Origin: Chitinophagaceae bacterium PMP191F
Lineage (GTDB): Bacteria; Bacteroidota; Bacteroidia; Chitinophagales; Chitinophagaceae
Length of the DNA stretch: 64,000 bases
Assembly: GCA_001302245.1 (NCBI GenBank)
Contig: LGYU01000036.1
Coordinates: 1-64,000, forward strand
Direction of reading: 5' to 3'
In this document: positions 1 through 8,520 of the stretch, one piece after another
Layout: every line of letters starts with the position of its first letter
Numbering within the stretch: position 1 is the first letter of the stretch
Translations under genes and position numbers: made by a program
The notes under the pieces: model-generated
The model's database searches: none
The model's input: the letters and a program-made list of their open reading frames with translations, nothing else
What the model was told of the DNA's origin: nothing

Positions 1-976
1 TCCAGAAACTCTTTGTCTTCTGTCCGTTCGGTTTAAAACCTTCCGGCATATTCATATCCGGGTTACCACCCAGTTTGTTCAGCTTGTCTTTTACCTGGTC
101 TAATTGTCCCTGTGCCTGCTGCATATTGTTCTGCAGGTATTGTGCTGCATTGGGTCCACCGGCCTGTACACGTTGCTGGATCAGTTGCTGGATATCTGCA
201 CGCGTTTGCAAGCCCTGTAAAGAACCGGCATTGCCATAGCCTGCCGGTACACGGAACAGGCTGGCTAACTCTGAATGTTCTTTAAAAAAGGATTGAAAGG
301 CAGGCAGTTTTTGCAACAGGGCCAGTGCCTGCTGTTGCAGTTTATCCGGGTCATTCAGCATGTTCTTGTATTCCTGCACCTGGGCAGCATAGTAATACGC
401 CTGCCGGTTGTATTGTTTCAGTTGCCTGGCCAGTCCAAACTGGTTGAGCTGTTCGTTGAGGTATTGTTTGCGTTCCTTCAGGTATTGTTGGATGGTTTCC
501 GCGGTTTGCAGCTTGTCTTCCAGTCCTTTCACACTATTCAGCGCAGACTGTACTTCCTGTCCTTGATTACTTAGAAGAGTATTGTTCGCAGATAAGAAAT
601 TGAGCGAAGTCTTTAAACTGTCCAGTCCCGGTACATATTGTTTGTAGCGGTTAACCTTAGTGGCAGGTTGTTGCAATGATTGTTGTAATTCCTGGTATTT
701 AGCCTGCGCATCTCCAAACAGGCGGGCAGCAGCGGCTGAATCTTTTTTAGCCAGTTGTTTTTGTAGTTTCTTTTCCTGGCGCGCCAGTTGCTGCAGATAC
801 TTTTCTGTATTTTTTACCACATCCCCTTCCAGCCGGGAGGCTTTTTTATTGATCCTGTCCAGGAAACGTACAGGGAAACCGGCTATGCGGTCCAGCGTAG
901 ATAAACTATCCTGTGCATGGGCATACGCACAGATCATGATAAGCAATACAATGCTTAGCAGCCGTTTGGGTTGCAT
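1..976 (-). CDS. Secreted coiled-coil protein, 3' end outside window
   Basis: An open frame starts at ATG 976 on the minus strand and runs off the left edge, giving 325 codons without a stop. The first 22 residues form a Sec signal peptide (hydrophobic core, ending in AHAQ). The mature part is rich in Gln, Lys, Leu and Tyr with heptad-like stretches, for example around residues 55-110 and 140-200, and ends here in a Gln/Asn/Pro-rich segment, so an extended coiled-coil periplasmic or surface protein is expected. I do not recognise a named family. It is on the same strand as the RHS pair at 3.0-12.1 kb but is separated from it by two opposite-strand genes, so it is a separate unit. The start is supported by the signal peptide directly behind the ATG. 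Function unknown. Confidence 0.75.
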   Translation of the reverse strand, partial: MQPKRLLSIVLLIMICAYAHAQDSLSTLDRIAGFPVRFLDRINKKASRLEGDVVKNTEKYLQQLARQEKKLQKQLAKKDSAAAARLFGDAQAKYQELQQSLQQPATKVNRYKQYVPGLDSLKTSLNFLSANNTLLSNQGQEVQSALNSVKGLEDKLQTAETIQQYLKERKQYLNEQLNQFGLARQLKQYNRQAYYYAAQVQEYKNMLNDPDKLQQQALALLQKLPAFQSFFKEHSELASLFRVPAGYGNAGSLQGLQTRADIQQLIQQRVQAGGPNAAQYLQNNMQQAQGQLDQVKDKLNKLGGNPDMNMPEGFKPNGQKTKSFW

Positions 977-1482
977 GATTTGGTCGGGTTCTGGGGTTTA
1001 AAAATATTTTATCACACAGTCCATGCGCACAGGAACCAAACAGTAACATATATGGTCGGTATACATCACTGTCAGGCTAACCGAAATTAGCTTGCCTGTT
1101 TTGCATAGTTATCAACTACACATTTTTTATCATTTATTTAATCTTTCAGCCGATCATTACTGTATTGTATACAATAAGGACCCAGGTGGCTGCCAACAAT
1201 ACTGCATGAGACTTTAAAAAGCCTTGCACATTCGGGGAGAAAATGTGTTTGAAGTAACAGTAAAGGTTCGTAGAATAAAGTTAACCGGTAGTACGCTCGA
1301 AAACCAGTGCCGCGAAAATAAGAACTTTAACAATATAACCAGTTACCACTTTGTGGTATGTTTATAATATGTTATCCACGTACTCATCTTATCATAAATA
1401 TCTATATGATAATACATTTCAGATCCGCTATAAATGCCTGTTCAAAGAATCATAATTACATAGTGTATTTGTCTGTTACAAG

Positions 1483-1496
1483 ACTACATCTGTAGT
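1483..1496. promoter_or_regulatory. Perfect palindrome with TACAnnTGTA core (BlaI/CopY-like operator)
   Basis: ACTACATCTGTAGT is a perfect 6+6 inverted repeat with a 2-nt spacer, 48 bp before the acetyltransferase ATG. TACAnnTGTA is the known core of BlaI/MecI/CopY-family operators. The ten-base core TACATCTGTA recurs upstream of the AraC gene at 47326-47335. No BlaI-type gene lies in the window, so the regulator is inferred. Confidence 0.4.
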
Positions 1497-1526
1497 TTGT
1501 TGTAAGCTACTATTGATCTGAAATGA

Positions 1527-1534
1527 TATTTTTG
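1527..1534 (+). promoter_or_regulatory. TAnnTTTG-type -7 element before GNAT gene
   Basis: TATTTTTG matches the Bacteroidota -7 consensus exactly and ends 10 bp before the ATG, implying a very short leader. I see no TTTG at the expected 19-20 bp spacing upstream, so the call is tentative. Confidence 0.35.
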
Positions 1535-1544
1535 TATTAACAAT

Positions 1545-2084
1545 ATGCACCAGACTATTACCTACAGAACACTTACCAGTGGAGAATATGATAAAATTAA
1601 AATGATAGACCGGGGTGAGATCATTTCTGAATCGTACATCATAAAAAACAACTCACTTATCCTGGTACCGGATCACCAGGTGGTAACCGGTTTTACAACA
1701 GATGAGCTTGTTGCCATTGTACAAAGACAACATACCATAACAGAAAATGGTGGAATTGTTACCGGCGCATTTAACAATGAATTACTCATTGGGGTAGCAT
1801 CGCTGGAAAAACAAAAAAGAGGCAGCAGACAAGATCTTTGTAAAATGGATATCCTCTACATCAGTACTTCCTACAGAAATAAAGGTATTGCCACACGTTT
1901 GTTAACCATCATCAAACAAACGGCCTTGCATTTCGGAGCATCCGGATTGTACATCTCAGCCACGCCTACCAGGAATACAGTGGATTTTTATCTGAAACAT
2001 GGAGCAAGTCTGGCTACTCCGCCCGATGCTGCGCTTCTGGCCCTGGAACCACTCGACATTCATCTTGAGCTGCCGGTACAATAA
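1545..2084 (+). CDS. GNAT family N-acetyltransferase
   Basis: A 179-residue protein of the Gcn5-related N-acetyltransferase fold, expected to transfer an acetyl group from acetyl-CoA to an amine; the substrate cannot be read from sequence. The acetyl-CoA pyrophosphate loop (motif A) is visible as YRNKGIATRLL near residues 110-120, preceded by the hydrophobic strand MDILYIS, and motif B as NTVDFYLKHGA near 144-154. Length is normal for a single-domain GNAT. The protein is predicted soluble and cytoplasmic. It stands alone, behind a gap with several palindromes including a TACAnnTGTA operator-like site, so it may be tightly regulated. The ATG follows closely on a TATTTTTG promoter-like element. 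Confidence 0.85.
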   Translation: MHQTITYRTLTSGEYDKIKMIDRGEIISESYIIKNNSLILVPDHQVVTGFTTDELVAIVQRQHTITENGGIVTGAFNNELLIGVASLEKQKRGSRQDLCKMDILYISTSYRNKGIATRLLTIIKQTALHFGASGLYISATPTRNTVDFYLKHGASLATPPDAALLALEPLDIHLELPVQ

Positions 2085-2349
2085 GCCCACAGAATAGATT
2101 TCTATTATTCAGAAAAATTCCCGGGAAAGGAAATTTTCCAAATTCTTCTCATAATGATCATTATTAATAAACACCATAACGTTTAGCTGTCACTGCTCAA
2201 ACGTTTGCGTTTTCTTTTCATCACACTTTTACTATGTATCAAAACACCGACCTTTGCATCTGACATAGCGTTTATTTAAATCTGTTTGATTGTATTGACA
2301 TTGCGAATTATTCCTTCGTTATTTGTTGACAATTATCATCCCGTATAGT

Positions 2350-2844
2350 ATGGAAAACCCCGAACTGAAAATCCCTGTTATCAAGAAAATTTTAATCGGC
2401 CTCATAGCCGTTGTTTTTATTGGAGGTATCAGTATACTGATTGACAAAGACACACAGGCAGCCAACATGAAACTGGCAGCTATGCACGCCTCCCCATCCG
2501 AAAAGAAAAAATTATCAGCAGACAGGATCAGGAAAAAATCACGACCTGCTATCCAGGTAACGGAAGCCTATCTGCAGAACGAACAACAAGCCAACGATAC
2601 TTTTAAAGGAAAAGTATTGTACATAGCAGGCACTATTGCTGATATCAAAAACAATACACCAGAACAACCTGATTATGCTTTATTAAAAGGCAGCAAGAAT
2701 GACATATATGTACAATGTTATCTTGTTGAAGAACAGGTTGCCAGGCAATTGAAACCAGGCATGAACGTGATCCTCAAAGGCACCTGTGAAGGACTGTCAA
2801 CAAACGTATTACTCAAAAACTGCAAACTGGTTCTTGTAGAATAA
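2350..2844 (+). CDS. Membrane-anchored OB-fold (tRNA_anti-like) protein
   Basis: About 164 residues. One N-terminal transmembrane helix (about residues 12-31, IGLIAVVFIGGISI) is followed by a basic linker and a C-terminal OB-fold resembling the tRNA_anti-like family of Bacteroidota: a Thr-Glu-Ala-Tyr start of the domain, GKVLYIAGTIADI as the first strands, and GMNVILKGTCEG as a late strand pair. The family is usually found as small exported or membrane-tethered proteins with no assigned role. I chose ATG 2350 (MENPELK) over an in-frame TTG 27 bases earlier. It converges on the RHS gene, with a 10-bp-stem hairpin between the two stop codons. Function unknown; a link to the RHS protein is possible only by position. 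Confidence 0.7.
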   Translation: MENPELKIPVIKKILIGLIAVVFIGGISILIDKDTQAANMKLAAMHASPSEKKKLSADRIRKKSRPAIQVTEAYLQNEQQANDTFKGKVLYIAGTIADIKNNTPEQPDYALLKGSKNDIYVQCYLVEEQVARQLKPGMNVILKGTCEGLSTNVLLKNCKLVLVE

Positions 2845-2968
2845 AGCACCAATTACCTGTAATAGCCGGCTCAGTTCTTTTTCAAATAGTCTGCCGGGTG
2901 TTATACTGCTGCACCAACATTAAGCTGCCAGTATTATTAAACTGCTATAGCTTTTACATAAATCCTTA

Positions 2969-3002
2969 AGAGACCGCCTTATTACTTACACGGGCGGTCT
3001 CT
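2969..3002. terminator. Hairpin between convergent genes
   Basis: AGAGACCGCC (2969-2978) pairs perfectly with GGCGGTCTCT (2993-3002) around a 14-nt loop, between the stops of the OB-fold gene and the RHS gene. Neither strand has a strong U tract after the stem, so it is a plausible but not classical bidirectional terminator. Confidence 0.5.
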
Positions 3003-3023
3003 CTCAAAGGTTTAAACATAGGA

Positions 3024-6000
3024 TTATTTATTTACAACTGGTTTATTCAACTCTTTTGCAGGAATTTCAGTTCTATTATAGGATGTTTTTATAGGAATAC
3101 CTGCGCTCTTTCGGGCAATATTTTCTACTCTGACAGCCTGTATCTCGTTGTTGGATATATCAACCGGCTCGCCATCCTTATTTACTAAATTACTTTTACC
3201 CATATCTGTTTTGCCCTGATCAGCATCCCATGAATGGCTTAGCAGTTCATGCACCAGCACTATCCAGGAAGGTTTCTTTTCCTGTTGTGAAAGCCAGTCA
3301 TCCGGAACATAAACAACCAGCGACCCGGTTGAAACTCCACGTGCTCTGTCTTCCGGATTATAATAATTAACGCCCGACATTGTTCTACCTTCTTCATAGG
3401 TTATCATATGAGCTTTGGGGCTGTTTTGCAGGGTTTGCATACGTTCGGCCAACAGCGTGCTTTTTATACCGTTGATATTCTCCAGATCGCTCTTCATTCT
3501 CTGTCCAAACTCATTGCCGCCTTTATACACTCCATTTAATTTGTAAGTAATATTAGTTGTCTTTTGATCAAATTCCACATCCTTCATCCGGTAAAGCTTC
3601 CCATCTGTTGCATACAGCAATGTTACAGGCTTTATCTGCTCTGACCCCGCATTTTTATCACCGCTTGCCTCATTAATAACCACTACCACAGCCTTACCAT
3701 CAGGATCAATAAAGCGTACCGGATTATTCATTACGTAATTATAAGAACTCCAGGCAGTGTATTTTTCTGCCAGCGGATCCATCATCATAAATTTTCCTGT
3801 TTGCGGATCGTACATACGTGCTCCGAAATCATAAATATCAAGCCCGCTGTCATCGCTGAATTCCTTACTCTGTAACTCTTTACCTGCAATACCTATTTTA
3901 TTTTCAGCATAGGGATGCTTAAGTAATCTGGAAGAGATACCTGACATGGTAAGGCCAAAAGGATAGTAATGGGTTTCCTCCAGTATTCGCCCGCGCGTAT
4001 GGCTTACCTGGAAGTTGTCAAAAAATACATCCAGGCCAGAGGTTTCATTGCTCACATATACATACAGGTAGCCGTTTTTGGTAACCGGCAGTCCTGTCTT
4101 CATAAAAATTTTGAATTCCTCATTATTACCCACCTGCTCTGCACCAGAACCTGCAGGTATATACCTGAACTGTTCATCCAACAAAATCCAGTTCAGATAG
4201 GCTTTGGGCCTGCTGTTATTATCCCTGTTGTAGTCTGTTAAAAACTGTAGCAAACCACTACCCAGGGCCGGGCTGCCTTGTAAATTAAGCGGGTTAATTT
4301 TATTCGCTATCGGTGCCACACTACCAGACAATGTGCTCAGCAGATCAGGAAGGGGATTCAACGGTTCACCAGGTACGCTTCCAATCTGTTTGTACCAGGC
4401 GTTAACACGGATATTGAATGTATCTCCCGCCATTACTTTCAGAGCAATGGACGGGCCAATCTTTTGTCCGCTGCCATTTACACGTGCCACCATATCATTA
4501 GGCTGAGAGTAGGTATCAACAGGATAGCCGGCAGGTTTTGGACTGGCAGTTTTTGCAATATTAGAATAAATCGCTTCTTCAACAACCCTGCCTGCGGTTT
4601 CCATAGTAGCTGCAGGATAGAGGTCGCACTGCTGTTCGTCGGTAATAACCATCCGAATATTGCCAATATGATCTTTCAGAAAGTAGTCATAATGAAACTT
4701 TGCTTCCTGTTGACGCGCAGTGTCTGCCGAAGCATAGCGGGCTCTGCCATATTCATGCGTAAGAACCTGCAGAGTATCATTATGATAAACGGCTCCATCA
4801 AAATAGGTGGTAGTCGTTATCCTGGCGGGGGCCACAGTATAATCTGTAATTTTCTTCTGCAGCCTGGTGCCCATTGCGTCATAAACATATTCAACTACGC
4901 CTTTATTCTTCACATATATCAGAACCGGCAAATTAAGATGGTTATAGATAATAGTATCTATGCCTTTATTCGCATCACTGATCATATTACCATTGGCATC
5001 ATATCTATAGTCTATACTATCCTTGGTATCCGGATTATAATGCAGGTCTCCCAGTTTACTGTTTTTATCATTCACAGCATCTGCAACAGCTACCAATTGA
5101 TTCCCCTTTGTACCATAGCTATAAGTCAACTGATCAATAAGAGCGGAAGTATTGAATAAAAGGCCCTGCTGAGTCATAGCCAGTATGTTGCCATTGGCAT
5201 CATAGGCCGATTCTGCATGTATACCATCCCCTATCTTCACACTGAAGTCAATACCTGCTGTTCTATTAAAGCTGCCAGCGGTATATTGGTTGAAATCGGC
5301 TTGCAACAGCCTGCCTGTACCATCATAAGCATAATCATACTTCCGGATCTGGTTATCGCCTTTACTTTTCCAAACAGTACCGCTGATCTCACCATTGTAC
5401 AAGGCTTTTGAATAAGCGCCAATAGTAGAGTTTTCAGCAGTTTTGATGGCCGTCTGATCATACCCAAGATCAAACCCAAAATAACCGGTGGTATTATTTA
5501 CATTTTTGGCATATTCACGATTAACTCCTATCAACCACCCCCTGATATGATAATCGTAATTCCGGGTATCCAACCCCTGGCCATTATTATAGCCTGGTGC
5601 CAATATCTCCCGGCTTAACTGGCCCAGCTCATTGTAACTGCTGATTGCCAGGGTAATTATACTGCCATTATTGACCTGTTGCTGCACGCTCTTCCTTCTG
5701 CCTGCATGATCATATTGGTATATTTTCCGAACGATATAAGGTGTACCCCACCCGGTATGGCTGTTCAGTGACTCCTGCAGCAAGCCAGCAAAATCATAAC
5801 GCATGGTAAGCACCTGCTTTCCGCCAGGATAACGATCTGATTGTACCTGGATAACATTTCCCCATTTATCATAGAACTGGGAAGTAAGCAGACATTTCAA
5901 ACTATCAACAACCCATATCCGCATACCAGTAATGCGGTTAATGGTCTCATAAGATGGTATAGGTGCAATACCCATATCTGTAGTAACAAATACAGCGTCA

Positions 6001-8486
6001 GTTGTAGCAGAATTATTGTCAAAATCATAATCATCATAATAAATCACCGTAAGTATCCTGGAACTACCCGATAGCATTGGCCATGCCTTATTGCCGGTAT
6101 ATCCATAACCCTTTTCAAATTCAGCAGCCGTACGCACTTCATATTGTCCGGGCCAGTTGTCCGCCTGCATTTGCATATCGGCCTGGCTTACCGGAATTTC
6201 TGTATTATAATGCCCTGTCATAATCACTCTTTTGAGGGCATCGTATTTTGTAAAAGCCCATCGTTGCTGTTTGCGCAATTCCCCATCCTGCATAAGAATT
6301 ACCTGGTTACGTTTGTTGTATACAAAATAAACGGGCTCTGCGCCAGGCATTTTCTTAACAGTTATCCGGCCTTGCCGGTCATACTGATAAGTAAAGCACC
6401 ATTTATGGATAAAATCCTGGTCCGGCGTCCAGTTACCGGGTATCGTCTGCAACTCTTTTATGCCCTGAGGCTGTATCACCATTCTCAGTTTTCCCAAAGC
6501 ATCATATACCCAATAGCTTTGCAGTACTTCAGTAACAGAAATCAGTTTGCTTTCCAATACCAGATGCCCTTCTTTATCAGAGTATTGAAAAATCTTACGG
6601 TTTTCTTCATCAGAAATTTCCCTGACCAACAAATCTCCGGCCACATAATAACCGGTACTGTAGCAAAGCCCGGTGGCAAAATCATAGATCCACCGGCGCA
6701 CCTCATTTGCAGCATTGGCATATCCCAGGCTCCGGGTCGTTTTTCCGGTTCCGGGCTGCCAATGTTCTCCCGGCGCTCCCTGCTCTACTATCTTGTGAAG
6801 CGGAGATGCTTCATAAACAGCTTCGGACCATGGGCGTGAAGTAATAGCCCGATCAGTACCTGACGTATAAAAAGCATTGAGAGCTGACATAGCATCAGTC
6901 TGGAAACGTCCTGACCCGGAGATGGTATAGGGCAAATATTTTTTGTTTTCCCTGCCAAAAGGATCATATCCAATTATCTGTACCACGTCATTTCTTCCGG
7001 GAGAACCCTGTACATGGATTTCCTGTATCGGTCTGCCAAAGCCATCGGTATATGTCAGCAGTTGTGCATTGTCATTTGCCTGCAAAGCCGGTATTTGATC
7101 AAGTGTCTTTATACCTTCTTTGGTGATGCGATCTCTGGCAATATAATTTACGAGCTGACTGTCGAGACAACTCAGTCTGGGTGTAATTATGACCTGCGTT
7201 GAAGCCGCGATCCTGCTCCAGCAGCCATTTGCATCATCTTTTGCCCGCAGAAAATAGGAACCACTTGTTGTTGCTATAAAAGCGGGAGCGTTATTATCCA
7301 TCGACATTCCTCCACCGGAGGTTTGCCAGTACCAGGTAATTCCAGGCTGGGGTTGCAAACGGGAAAGAATTACCTTGTTGCAGCCATCTTTTTGAGTTGG
7401 AGGAAAAGGCGTATTGGGCCGGTAATTGATCGTTACATTTACCGATGTGGAGGGACTCCAGCAACCTGTACTTTCATTGCGTGTACGCAGGTAATAAGTG
7501 CCAGCACTTGTAGCAGTATAAGTAGGTGAAACATCACCGGGCGAACCATACTGCTCTGCATACTGCCAGTGGGTTGTGAATCCCGGAGGTGGTTCTGCCC
7601 TTGTAAGCAAGGTATAATCACATTCCCTGGTAATTTGTGGCTGCTTCGGGGCTTCTGGTAATGGCAATAACGTTACATTTACCGGTACCAGATCGCTTTC
7701 ACAGCCGTTGCTACCTACCACACTCACATAAAAGGTGCCAGATCGATTAGCATTAAAAGTAAAACTACCGGTAATGGTTGTACCCAGCAGAGTATAGGCC
7801 TCATCGTACCATCGATAAGTAGCAGCACCAGCACTTGTTGCCTTCAGGGTAACACTGCCCGTACCACAACGGTTTTCTGCGCTGGTAGCAGTTATTACAG
7901 GTGGCAACATCATATTGACAGTCCAGGGGTTTGTATAGTAAACTCCACACGCATCGCCATTGATCACAGCCCTGAAATAAGTATTGGCAGTGATCGGGTA
8001 AAAGCCGCACGTGTTGGTGGCATTCGCAATACTATACCAGGCAATGCCATCTATGCTGCGTTCCCATCGAAGAACCGGGCCGCTATTACCCGATAAAGAC
8101 AAATAGACAGAACCATTCTGGCATACACTGGAAGCTCCGCTTATAGATCCAGTTTGTATAATGCGGTTATATACATCCAGTGTAAACCAATCCTGTTCAT
8201 AAGTTTTGGCAGCGGTAGTAGTAACAGTAAGAGATCTTGCCGTATTACTAAGCCATTTTACGGTACAGGATTTTGATGCAGCCCCACTTTCAATCGTTCC
8301 TCCTGTAATGCTCCAACTATAACGTAGGGCAGATGCATCACAGGTATAAGTATAGCTGGTGTTGGGACAAACATTTTTCTCTCCGGTTATGCCCTGTGCA
8401 GAAACAACCAGAGATAACAGGTTATAGAAGGCCACAAGAAGGGAAAATCTAAGACAGTTCATCCATATATTCTGAAGCATGTTCAT
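3024..8486 (-). CDS. RHS repeat protein with Ig-like N-terminus and HExxxH C-terminal domain
   Basis: 1820 residues. Residues 1-31 are a Sec signal peptide ending VVSAQ. About 32-435 hold repeated Ig/PKD-like modules (Cys-containing, with SGTFYVSV and AGTYYLRT type strands). About 440-570 match a DUF6443 segment (LTYTDGFGRP, IGYDPFGRE). YD repeats follow, and the RHS-associated core is clear near 1515-1598 (YYPFGLTM, FGARMYDPQTGKF, YNYVMNNPV, IDPDG). The last roughly 223 residues are a variable C-terminal domain with HELLSH at 1746-1751 and NEIQAV from 1780, suggesting a zinc peptidase; HExxxH is known from family M49 (HELLGH), whereas M91-type RHS tips normally carry HExxH. In RHS proteins the YD shell encloses such a C-terminal effector. 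No same-strand immunity gene follows. It starts 34 bp after its upstream partner gene, so the two are probably co-transcribed. Confidence 0.9.
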   Translation of the reverse strand: MNMLQNIWMNCLRFSLLVAFYNLLSLVVSAQGITGEKNVCPNTSYTYTCDASALRYSWSITGGTIESGAASKSCTVKWLSNTARSLTVTTTAAKTYEQDWFTLDVYNRIIQTGSISGASSVCQNGSVYLSLSGNSGPVLRWERSIDGIAWYSIANATNTCGFYPITANTYFRAVINGDACGVYYTNPWTVNMMLPPVITATSAENRCGTGSVTLKATSAGAATYRWYDEAYTLLGTTITGSFTFNANRSGTFYVSVVGSNGCESDLVPVNVTLLPLPEAPKQPQITRECDYTLLTRAEPPPGFTTHWQYAEQYGSPGDVSPTYTATSAGTYYLRTRNESTGCWSPSTSVNVTINYRPNTPFPPTQKDGCNKVILSRLQPQPGITWYWQTSGGGMSMDNNAPAFIATTSGSYFLRAKDDANGCWSRIAASTQVIITPRLSCLDSQLVNYIARDRITKEGIKTLDQIPALQANDNAQLLTYTDGFGRPIQEIHVQGSPGRNDVVQIIGYDPFGRENKKYLPYTISGSGRFQTDAMSALNAFYTSGTDRAITSRPWSEAVYEASPLHKIVEQGAPGEHWQPGTGKTTRSLGYANAANEVRRWIYDFATGLCYSTGYYVAGDLLVREISDEENRKIFQYSDKEGHLVLESKLISVTEVLQSYWVYDALGKLRMVIQPQGIKELQTIPGNWTPDQDFIHKWCFTYQYDRQGRITVKKMPGAEPVYFVYNKRNQVILMQDGELRKQQRWAFTKYDALKRVIMTGHYNTEIPVSQADMQMQADNWPGQYEVRTAAEFEKGYGYTGNKAWPMLSGSSRILTVIYYDDYDFDNNSATTDAVFVTTDMGIAPIPSYETINRITGMRIWVVDSLKCLLTSQFYDKWGNVIQVQSDRYPGGKQVLTMRYDFAGLLQESLNSHTGWGTPYIVRKIYQYDHAGRRKSVQQQVNNGSIITLAISSYNELGQLSREILAPGYNNGQGLDTRNYDYHIRGWLIGVNREYAKNVNNTTGYFGFDLGYDQTAIKTAENSTIGAYSKALYNGEISGTVWKSKGDNQIRKYDYAYDGTGRLLQADFNQYTAGSFNRTAGIDFSVKIGDGIHAESAYDANGNILAMTQQGLLFNTSALIDQLTYSYGTKGNQLVAVADAVNDKNSKLGDLHYNPDTKDSIDYRYDANGNMISDANKGIDTIIYNHLNLPVLIYVKNKGVVEYVYDAMGTRLQKKITDYTVAPARITTTTYFDGAVYHNDTLQVLTHEYGRARYASADTARQQEAKFHYDYFLKDHIGNIRMVITDEQQCDLYPAATMETAGRVVEEAIYSNIAKTASPKPAGYPVDTYSQPNDMVARVNGSGQKIGPSIALKVMAGDTFNIRVNAWYKQIGSVPGEPLNPLPDLLSTLSGSVAPIANKINPLNLQGSPALGSGLLQFLTDYNRDNNSRPKAYLNWILLDEQFRYIPAGSGAEQVGNNEEFKIFMKTGLPVTKNGYLYVYVSNETSGLDVFFDNFQVSHTRGRILEETHYYPFGLTMSGISSRLLKHPYAENKIGIAGKELQSKEFSDDSGLDIYDFGARMYDPQTGKFMMMDPLAEKYTAWSSYNYVMNNPVRFIDPDGKAVVVVINEASGDKNAGSEQIKPVTLLYATDGKLYRMKDVEFDQKTTNITYKLNGVYKGGNEFGQRMKSDLENINGIKSTLLAERMQTLQNSPKAHMITYEEGRTMSGVNYYNPEDRARGVSTGSLVVYVPDDWLSQQEKKPSWIVLVHELLSHSWDADQGKTDMGKSNLVNKDGEPVDISNNEIQAVRVENIARKSAGIPIKTSYNRTEIPAKELNKPVVNK

Positions 8487-8520
8487 GATAAATCTCAGGT
8501 TTTAAGAAAAGGGAATAAGG

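Larger units (their letters stand above)
977..1544. promoter_or_regulatory. Gene-free divergent region rich in perfect inverted repeats
   Basis: This 568-bp gap between two divergent genes holds no credible ORF. It contains four perfect inverted repeats: TATTGTATACAATA (1163-1176), TACCAC-TTT-GTGGTA (1344-1358), TTATCATA-N8-TATGATAA (1389-1412) and ACTACA-TC-TGTAGT (1483-1496). Such a density suggests binding sites for several dimeric regulators, but which gene they serve is inferred only from position. Confidence 0.4.

Noticed and set aside
4464-5159. Long plus-strand frames inside the RHS gene, also near 6144-6839
   Set aside because: They lie wholly inside a long clear coding frame on the other strand and are shadow frames.
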